Shown piece by piece: positions 56,604-64,000 of a stretch of 64,000 bases of DNA. The stretch is from Stomorhina lunata (taxonomy: Eukaryota > Arthropoda > Insecta > Diptera > Rhiniidae). Position 1 is the first letter of the stretch; each line of letters opens with the position of its first letter. The position numbers and the translations under genes were made by a program. The notes below the pieces were generated by a model. The model saw only the letters and a list, made by a program, of their open reading frames with translations, made no database searches and was not told where the DNA came from. The stretch spans positions 58,756,037-58,820,036 of the forward strand of contig OW121741.1 of assembly GCA_933228675.1 (NCBI GenBank), read 5' to 3'.

Positions 56604-57036
56604 GAAAAAAGTTTAAAGTTTGCGACATGGAACGTACGCACGCTATACGAAACTGAAAATCTCGAACAACTAGGGCGTGAAATGTTTGATTATAAAATTG
56701 ATTTGCTGGCGGTGCAAGAAGCTAGATGGACAGGACAAGGGGAAGTTCGGAACGAAAATAGTGTGATTCATTACTTCGGTCGCCCGGAGGGTGATGAGCA
56801 TAGTAGGGGTGTTGGCTTTTTGATGACTAAAAGAATAGCTAAAGCGATGACAGCATGGTATCCCATCAATGAGAGGCTAATGGCAATAAAACGTAAGACC
56901 AAAGCTCGTAACATGATAATTATTAATGTCTACGCTCCTACTGAAATCCAATATGAAAACGACAAAGACGAATTTTTCGATATATTAAGCAGTTGGATGA
57001 GCAGTAATGTACATAATTGTGAGAAACGGCAAAAGT
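56604..57036 (+). pseudogene. LINE endonuclease, N-terminal part
   Basis: Reads LKFATWNVRTLYETENLEQL, DLLAVQEARWTGQGE (catalytic Glu), RGVGFLMTKRI and INVYAPTEI, all typical of the AP-like endonuclease of RTE-type LINEs. These proteins are often mis-annotated as craniofacial development protein 2. Near 57036 it jumps to the pre-RT region: the part with GDFN and the final SDH is missing. Non-functional. Confidence 0.82.
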
Positions 57037-58958
57037 CAATCGGAAAATTGATGTTGGGAAACTGGAATTAGAGCGACATCGAAATGCCTTTATAACATCC
57101 ATAAGGAATCGGCTTCCAGATATTTTAAACAACAACGAAGCAAATATAAACGAAATCGGAAGGTGTATTACTCAGACGTACAATGAGGTTGGTCAACAAA
57201 CGTTAGATTTAAAAGACCATAAAAGGAAAGTCTGGCTCACCCAAGCAATATGGGACCTGGTTGAACATCGTAAAACCACAAAAAATACAATTTTAAATTC
57301 AAACGTGGATGTTGAGGAGCTTAGTACAATATACCTATCCAACAGAATAAAAAGGTTTGCAAGGAGGGACAAAAGAATGTGGGTAGACAAACAAGCGAGC
57401 CAAGCTGAGTCAGCTGCAAGTAAAGGCGACATGAGGACCTTATACAATATATCAAGGGCGTTGTGCGCAAACCTACCTACACCAACAGTCCCATCCTGAG
57501 TAGTAGCGGTACACTACTTTAATACGATGGATGGAACACTTCCAGCCAACATTAAACAATCCCATTGGATTAGAAGCGCCGACGGAAGGGCAAAATGAAA
57601 CCAACCATGACTGTTTATTCCATGAAATTTCAGACAGCCCACCAACAATACAAGAAGTAAAGAATTCCATTAAAAGCCTCAAGCGCAACAAGGCCCCGGA
57701 CAATGACAATATATCAGCAGAGATGCTTTTATGTGACGTTAAAGGATCGGCGAGACTGGGGCACCCATTTGTACGTCAAATATGGGAGGAGGAAGCTCTG
57801 CCAGCCTCCTGGAATGAAGGTATACTAGTCAAAATACCAAAAAACGGTGACTCCAAAGACTGCAATAACTACAGGGGAATAACACTTCTTCCAATACCGA
57901 GCAAAATACTAAGTCGAGTAATTTTGAATAGAACGTCTGACGCAGTTTCTGAAACACTCCGCGAAAATCAGTTTGGGTTCCGAGAGAATGGATCTTGTGT
58001 TGATCTAATCAACACAGTAAGAATCGTACTGGAACAATGTAATGAATTCCGCACCCCCATTTACCTAGCATTTATCGACTTTATGAAGGCCTTCGACAGT
58101 GTTAGTAGGAGCTATCTATGGAGAAACGAAAATTCTGAGCTTAATTCAGGCAATGTACGTGGACTTTAAATGTCGGGTTCTACATAAAGGTAAATTGTCT
58201 AATCTGTTCGAAGTTACTACTGGAGTAAGACAAGGATGTATCTTATCACCCATACTTTTTATCCTTGTCATCGACAATGTAATGCGCGCGGCACTAAACG
58301 TGGTATCCAATGGACACCCTTTAAACAACTCGAGGACTTGGAATACGCCGATGACGTATGTCTTCTAAGCCAAAGCTCACGCCACCTTCAAGAAAACACT
58401 AGCGCGATTACTGTTGAATCTCGGGCAGCTGGGCTGGATATCAATATTTCCAAGACAAAGATTATGCCACACATCAATGTGGATAACGAGGTTATTGGAT
58501 GTGTAGGTACCTTCAATTATCTTGGTAGTTTGGTATCTACAAAAGGTGGCGCTGAAGAAGATATTGAATCGCGTACTAATGAGGCAAAATCTGCATTCGG
58601 CATTCTCCGAGCTATTTGGAAATCTCGGCAAATATCAACAACAGCTAAGTTACGAATATATAACTCGAATGTCAAGTCCATCTTGTATTACGGCTGCGAT
58701 ACTTGGGAACGCACAAATGTCATCGATAAGCGCCTACAAACCTTTGCAAACAAATGCTTGCGGCAAATCCTTAATATATGGTGGCCAAATCGCTTAAGAA
58801 ATAAAGATATACTAAACGCTACAAACCAAATCCCTTCTTCTATAGAGGTATGTCAACGGAAATGGCGGTGGATAGGCCATACACTACGAAGGCCAAATAC
58901 CAACATTGCTCGACAAGCGCTTCGTTGGAATCCACAAGGAAGCGGCCGTCGTAATTGA
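57037..58958 (+). pseudogene. LINE reverse transcriptase, broken
   Basis: Pre-RT region (RNAFITSIRNRLPDI, RRDKRMWVDKQASQAESAA) then RT: SIKSLKRNKAPDNDNISAEM, NNYRGITLLPIPSKILSRV, NQFGFREN, LAFIDFMKAFDSVSR, TGVRQGCILSPILFIL, YADD at 58344-58355, FNYLGSLVST, and the C-terminal WRWIGHTLRRP and RQALRWNPQG. Frameshifts near 57040, 57500-57530, 58120 and 58300 break it. The RT motifs themselves are intact. Confidence 0.85.
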
Positions 58959-59100
58959 TGCGGAGTTACAAGCAGCAAACTATTCATGGAATGATGTATG
59001 CCTAACATCTCGCAATAGAGTTCGATATAAAAGGATGGTTGAGGCCCTATGCTCCACTGGGAGTTAAGGATAACAGAAGAAAAAGGAAGAAGATGAAATG

Positions 59101-59400
59101 ACAATGTGATTTTAACCACAGCTTTAGTTAAATTAAGAAATAATTCCGGACGTCCTAGCCAGAGCTTTATTGGATAACGGTTCACAAATCAACTTTGTTA
59201 CCGAGGAACCAAAACTACGAAAAAAGAAAGAAATCTCAGTTTAACTGGCATTAGAAGAACGAACTCTTCCACCAAATACAAGGTTCAGGTAAATGTGAGA
59301 TCTCGAACGAATACCCATGAATTTTCGTCAAAATTCTGGATTCAACTTACGTTCTAAAATTTTATTCTCATAGCTTTAACATATTGGCGTAAAAAAATAT
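59101..59400 (+). pseudogene. BEL protease fragment
   Basis: Reads TTALVKLRNN, then ARALLDNGSQINFVTE (retropepsin-like BEL protease, active-site Asp in DNGS) and, after a frameshift near 59235, LTGIRRTNSSTKYKVQVNVR and FSSKFWI. It is joined directly to the LINE end, so the LINE probably inserted in this BEL copy. The rest of the element is not seen here. Confidence 0.78.
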
Positions 59401-60950
59401 TTATTATTTTAAGTTAATACAATTTTATAATTTCATAGTAATTTTTTCAAAATCATGGAAACAGTTTTTACTTAAACATCAAGAACGTATGATTCTACAA
59501 AATATAAGTTAAGCCCATTATTTAAGGTCCACGTTGCTATTCCAAAGTTAAGGATCTATCAAATATGAAAAGTCGGTATAGGGAAAAATATCCTTCGCAA
59601 ATGATGGCAGAATATTGCTTGTCAATATGTCTTGTTTTAGTTTTGTTATAATTTGTAAAATTGTATATTCTAATCTTCATTTTTTTAACCTAATTTTCTA
59701 TTTCTCAACTAACTATTGTTTATCGCTGCAATATCAACAATATGTTTGTACAGGACTAGTTTTATCTAATCCATTTCATACAAATAGTGCCAAAATAAAG
59801 AAATTTCTATTGAACGGACGGATTGGGATCAAATAATAATTTACAAAATTAAGCGCATATTTAATTGACAATAAAGAAGAATCGGTAAAAATTGTATGTT
59901 TAGTCAAAATAATGGAACTAGGATACACCCAGAGAAAAAACCACATGAAATCAATAAAAAAAACGCAACGAATACTAGCCAAGGTGGAAAATTGTAAATG
60001 TAACAACATCCATTGTAAAAACAAGATAGGTCCCAAATAATAATAATGGCCATTCTTAAATCAAAGATTGGCATTTTTAATTTGAACATCACCTACTTTT
60101 AATCAAAAAATATTCTACATTGTTTCCAAATATAAATATTTTAAAATCAAAGTTAAAAATGTACAAATCAACAAAGCACACCTATATTTTAATGGTGGAC
60201 GTATTAAAACCGCACTCGTTCAACGTTGAATTAATAATGCTACTGCAGTGGTACAGTGGTTCATTCTGCTCATATTTGCTTTCAAAGCTTATACTTACTT
60301 TGATGTTTTTAATTAAAAATACTGAGTAATTTAATTTTTAAAATATTTTATTGAAAGTAAATTATTAAATTCATTTTATATTATTTTATAATTACATGTT
60401 TGGTCGAATGTAAGTCTTTTCGTTATTTACAGTATAGGAATGTATCGGAATGCTATTAAAATAATATATGCTAAATTAATTCATATGATTGAAAATGTTG
60501 ACAAAACTCTTTTAAAACTGTTGGAAAACACAAAATATACAAATTATTAAATGCCTTAAAATGCTGTTTTTGAGTTGCTATAAAATAATTACTTTTATAT
60601 TTTGTACCTTTGTAAGTAACGTCTTTTACTGAAACTACTTTTGTGAAATCAACATTATTATTATTTGATATAATTTTTGAAAAATAAGATTCTTTAGTAA
60701 TATCTGAAATTTTATGTTTTTCAAATCATTTTCTAATAAAAAAATGTGCAAATTTAATACCCGATTTAATAGCTAAAGAGTGGAGTGGATTTATTCGAGA
60801 TGTAATGTTTACTAAATATTTTTTGGCTTCTTTGTGTTTTGCTTCGAAACGCATTACCTGTTTGGTCATTTAACCTTAATAAAATTTGTAATTCTATGGA
60901 TTTAAATCTTTTAAATAACTGACCTTATGTCAAATTGAATTTTTAATGTC
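59401..60950. other. AT-rich, unassigned
   Basis: No gene, RNA or familiar repeat. Its right part may belong to the 5' LTR of the third BEL copy. Confidence 0.45.
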
Positions 60951-61176
60951 AACTGAATTTTAATGTCATTTTATCAACCATTTTGAATTTCAATAACAAA
61001 AATCCTTCTTGTATTAAACCTGAATAAAACCGGCTTTGTATTTTTTCGCTCCGACTTTTTTTTTAAAATTATTTAATAAAGACAAGTGCCCTAATTTTTA
61101 TAAATAAAAACTTTCAGTTTGCAAATATTAATTTTCGTTTGTGCAAACATTCTTTAAAAACTATTAAAGAAAAACA
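60951..61176 (+). mobile_element. end of a BEL 5' LTR (third copy), start unknown
   Basis: Sequence with aataaa words (61023, 61074, 61101) ending gaaaaaca just three bases before a primer-binding site, as the R/U5 end of an LTR would. The left boundary is not determined. Confidence 0.5.
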
Positions 61177-61179
61177 TTT

Positions 61180-61197
61180 TGGCGCCCGAGCAGGGAC
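61180..61197 (+). promoter_or_regulatory. tRNA-Lys primer-binding site
   Basis: TGGCGCCCGAGCAGGGAC: 18 bases differing by one from the classical tRNA-Lys3 primer site, three bases after the LTR's CA. It primes minus-strand DNA synthesis of the BEL element whose leader follows. Confidence 0.85.
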
Positions 61198-62249
61198 ATT
61201 GTTTTTTAAAAAATTGGACATTGTTTTTTAATAAAGTCGCGATTTACCAAAACCGTACTTCATTTAATAAATATTCCGTGCGTTAGTTATTATAACAACC
61301 CGGTTAATTAATCGTTTAATAATTAAACAAAAACATCATCGACAACCATCTTCAGCCTCAGGACTTATTGTGATGCCCAGCTGCAACTGCATACTTTGCC
61401 AAAAGGAACGTCAACAAAATCCTAACCAGGTATTTAAGAGCAAATAATTTGTGTGAGACTTTGCAATTATTTTTCTTAAAACGAAAATTCAATTCAGAAT
61501 TAATCTAAGCAAAAGTTTTATTCCACACGAAAAAATTATTTGTTCTTCACATCAATTTATTTACCGCCTAAGTAGTGAAACACACACACATAGTGATATT
61601 AAAGTGATAATTTATTTAAAATTCACAACACAAAATATCATTTATAAATTGCCAAATAAAAATAAAATACACCACAAAATAAACACATTTCGCCTCCTCG
61701 CCGCAGTTTTTGCCATCACTCGTTGCTCGTTCTCTTTTTTATCCTTTCTCGCGGGTTTTCTATTAAAAAATCATTAAAAGTTTTATTAAATCGTAAAATT
61801 ACTTACATTTTTCCAATATTTACATTTATCTGCTGTGCTTATTCCTTTTATTTACTTGCTTGTCAAGTTATTTTGACGTTTGTTTTAATTCATTTTCTTT
61901 ATTATTCGCTAGTAATTAATACAATCGTTTACCAACACTGGGCTGATCAAACACGCAACCCAGTTAATCTTTTTGTGTGAACAGACGAGTAAAGTAAATA
62001 AACATTAAATTAACATAAATAAAAGTGAACAAATTAAATAAATAAAGTTAAAATATTGAGAAATTTTTTAATTTAAGGAAAAAGTGAGAAAGTGATTTAA
62101 TTAAATAAAGAGGTAAAATAATTATAATCGGGCGAACATTATAAAAAGTGATCGCGAGTTAAATTATAAATAATTGCTATTTATTAAGAGGCTGTGGTGA
62201 TTTTTATTAAAAATAAATTATATTGTGTACCTACTTAAATCGTGCTTTG
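61198..62249 (+). other. BEL leader (third copy)
   Basis: Homologous to the minus-strand BEL leader (36514-36965 and 34034-34284, reversed) and, unlike it, not interrupted by a DINE-like insertion. It contains the mini-exon at 61373-61429. The rest is AT-rich and non-coding. It ends at the duplication junction 62249/62250 before any gag. Confidence 0.78.
61373..61429 (+). CDS. BEL leader mini-exon with splice donor (plus copy)
   Basis: ATG followed by 18 further codons (MPSCNC, LCQKER) and CCAG|GTATTT donor in phase 0. Same length, start and donor as complement 36755-36811. The surrounding leader has many indels between the two copies, so intact length and donor are notable. Its 3' partner exon lies outside this copy. 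Confidence 0.5.
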
Positions 62250-62437
62250 CTCCAGGGGCTTCAGAAACTTGATTTCAACAGACAGACGGACATCGCTTAA
62301 TCGATTCTCCTCCCGATTCTGAGTCGATCGGTATTATGGGGTCTACGATCACTAATAAAAAAATTACAAACGGAATCACAAACTTATAATACCCTTTCAC
62401 CTATTGGTGAAGGGTATAAAAAATTCAAAAAATTGTT

Positions 62438-63206
62438 TGATTGCACACTAAATTTTTTTGGGGTTCTATTAAGGAAGCTTAGTGAATGTAAAATCCGTTC
62501 GCGTTAATGATTTTACGCGATGCGCGCAAAAGTTATGACGGTTAAAACAATAATTTCTAAAAAAAATTAAAAACTATTTTATTTTTATTAGTTTTATGTT
62601 GATTTCGACACAATTTATATATTTTCAGGTGTTCTGTCGTTTTATGGTATTATGGTAATTTATATATGCCTTAACACGAAGAAATAATGCAATTATGCAA
62701 ATGAAAAAAAAAAATATTTTTTAACAATATTTTTTTTATTTTTTTAACCGCAATTTTCGCGAAATTTGACAAAATGTGAGTCTTAGTGAAATTCTGCTGC
62801 CTTGACTTATGGACAAATTAAATTTAAAAGATTTTTTTTATTTAAATATAAGTTTTATTAGGTGCATATCTTTTTAAGATATAAAATTCTTATTTGGTCC
62901 ATAAAATCGTTAACCCTAGTAAAGCCTTATTAAAGAATAGTTTTAAGACCATTCTTGATCAATTTTGAGCTAAATTCACGATGTGCTTCATTGAAATGTT
63001 TTTGGATAAAACCTTCGCGTTCTCAGTTAATAAAGAGATTTTTGACAAACTTTTGATGCAAATCGGTTATAAATGACATAGCTTTCATGCGTTATGTGAT
63101 TTTGTCTCAGTTTGCAATCTAAAACCATTTAAACCAATATGCACTTTTTTGCACGATTTTCAAAATCTTTATAAAATTTTAGCAAACAATGATTTTTTTG
63201 GTGCGC
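62438..63206. repeat. repeat family E, copy 3
   Basis: Duplicate of 54721-55489. Confidence 0.75.
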
Positions 63207-63313
63207 TAAGCTTTCTTTCATTTTTAACATTTGTGTGTAATAGATTAAATAACTGCAATCCTTTATATAATAGACATCTTTTCATTGCACTATTTGTTGC
63301 TCTATGTATCCTA

Positions 63314-63407
63314 GTTGGTGGTGTGGCTTAGTTGGTTAGCACGTCGACTACTAAGCATAATATCACATTGAGCCTGGGTTCGATCCATGGTCACGGCAAC
63401 ATCAATT
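63314..63407 (+). repeat. tRNA-like Pol III head, duplicate
   Basis: Duplicate of 55597-55690 with A box and perfect B box retained. Confidence 0.65.
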
Positions 63408-63421
63408 TCTGTAATTATTGT

Positions 63422-63823
63422 GGTATGTGATGGAAATCGATCGATTTCTGATATATTTTTGAGATAATTTTCGGTCATTTCCCATAAAAAAGTGGATATT
63501 TGGTCCTTAGCCCTTTTGATTGATATCTTATCTTTCATTTGGTTTGAATTTTTTTGTGGAAATGGGGGAAATTATCACAAAAATGTATCTGAAATCGATC
63601 GATTTGAAAATGATCGATGTGATGAAAATCGATCGTTTTGAAATCTATCGATTTCTGATATATTTTTGAGATAATTTTCGGTTATTTCCCATAAAAAAGT
63701 GGATTTTGGTCCTTAGTCCTTTTGATTGATATCTTATCTTTCATTTGGTTTGATTTTTTTTGTGGAAATGGGGGAAATTATCACAAAAATGTATCTGAAA
63801 TCGATCGATTTCCATCACATACC
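63422..63823. mobile_element. fold-back element, duplicate
   Basis: Duplicate of 55705-56106 with the 27-bp inverted ends intact. Confidence 0.8.
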
Positions 63824-64000
63824 GGATTAATTTTTATTAAAAATATTGAAGTATTAACCCACTACTAGCTGTTTGGTCCGCGGGAGATATCTAATTGTTT
63901 CTCCTACCACCCACGGTTGGTTCCCCACCCATGAGTGGGAGGCATTCCCTATCCGCCACCTGGGGACGCGCCCTCTAGGGATTAGGTTCCCCCGAACCTA
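63824..64000 (+). mobile_element. 5' end of a second AP-endonuclease LINE copy
   Basis: Matches 56107-56283. The coding part would lie right of the window. Confidence 0.7.

Larger units (their letters stand above)
56107..59100 (+). mobile_element. AP-endonuclease LINE (RTE-like), degenerate
   Basis: A non-LTR element: 5' region 56107-56600 (GC-richer, with cctaccacccacggttgg and similar words), endonuclease, RT, and an end near 59100 with gaagaagatgaaatgac, where BEL codons begin on the other side. No poly(A) tail is visible, as in RTE-type elements. Its 5' region recurs at 63824-64000. Clade assignment is tentative. Confidence 0.75.
54533..62249. repeat. 7.7-kb direct duplication, copy 1
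   Basis: Unit spanning the DINE-like end, repeat E, the tRNA-like head, the fold-back element, a LINE, BEL fragments and a BEL leader. Sequence from 62250 repeats from 54533 at a constant offset of 7,717. Confidence 0.85.
62250..64000. repeat. 7.7-kb direct duplication, copy 2 (continues past the window)
   Basis: Near-identical to 54533-56283: DINE-like end with terminal hairpin (62390-62416), repeat E (62438-63206), tRNA-like head (A box 63324, B box 63376), fold-back element (63422-63823) and LINE 5' region (63824-64000). Confidence 0.92.

Noticed and set aside
61723..61980. 85-codon hydrophobic ORF in the BEL leader
   Set aside because: Starts without ATG in AT-rich leader; the homologous leader at 34034-34284 does not keep the frame.

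Overview
This window looks like repeat-rich (probably heterochromatic) DNA of a higher dipteran fly. The basis is family content: Belpao (BEL/Pao) elements, a Ty3/gypsy element of Osvaldo/Ulysses type with a tRNA-Lys-like primer site, a jockey-clade LINE, an AP-endonuclease LINE, a Tigger/pogo transposase, and many copies of a DINE-1/mini-me-like repeat with its usual (GTCY)n core. The sequence is very AT-rich. I found no convincing single-copy host gene. Almost every coding stretch is a transposable-element gene, and most are broken.

Layout. 1-7117: BEL element 1 (+), missing only its 5' LTR in the window. Its order is gag-pol, then a spliced-looking third ORF, then the 3' LTR, and it sits inside a Tigger transposase gene (7118-8539). 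8700-36965: a second BEL family on the minus strand, split by a complete gypsy element (11543-32838, target duplication AAGT) and, in its leader, by a DINE-like element (34285-36513) that itself holds a terminal-inverted-repeat element (34577-35445). 36966-37675: tRNA-like SINE sequence and AT-rich DNA. 37680-42605: a minus-strand jockey LINE inserted in another DINE-like copy. 44788-47900: a DNA transposon with inverted repeats of about 640-660 bp around an intron-containing transposase-like gene. 47902-50334: a (TA)n tract, then an internally deleted second copy of BEL 1. 50468-56106: repeat family E, a DINE-like element, E again, a tRNA-like Pol III head and a fold-back element. 56107-59100: an AP-endonuclease LINE. 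59100-62249: a BEL protease fragment, then the end of an LTR, primer site and leader of a third BEL copy. 62250-64000: a direct repeat of 54533-56283.

Three large direct tandem duplications shape the window, with units of 3.0 kb (from 11185), 5.5 kb (from 22011) and 7.7 kb (from 54533). They are either real and recent or assembly artefacts. The gypsy LTRs are unusually long (3.1-3.3 kb) because they carry a DINE-like segment with a 28-bp minisatellite, whose copy number differs in every LTR copy (14, 11, 17, 15).

The most unusual biology is the third ORF of both BEL families. It lies in the env position after integrase, behind a splice acceptor, but encodes a second nucleocapsid-like zinc-knuckle protein. 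In the minus-strand family it continues into a retropepsin-like domain that has lost its catalytic aspartate. In that family a 57-nt leader exon with a start codon and a phase-0 donor fits the ORF3 frame. Other notable points are the long-TIR transposon and a coding 24-bp minisatellite (octapeptide repeat) between the endonuclease and reverse transcriptase regions of the jockey LINE.
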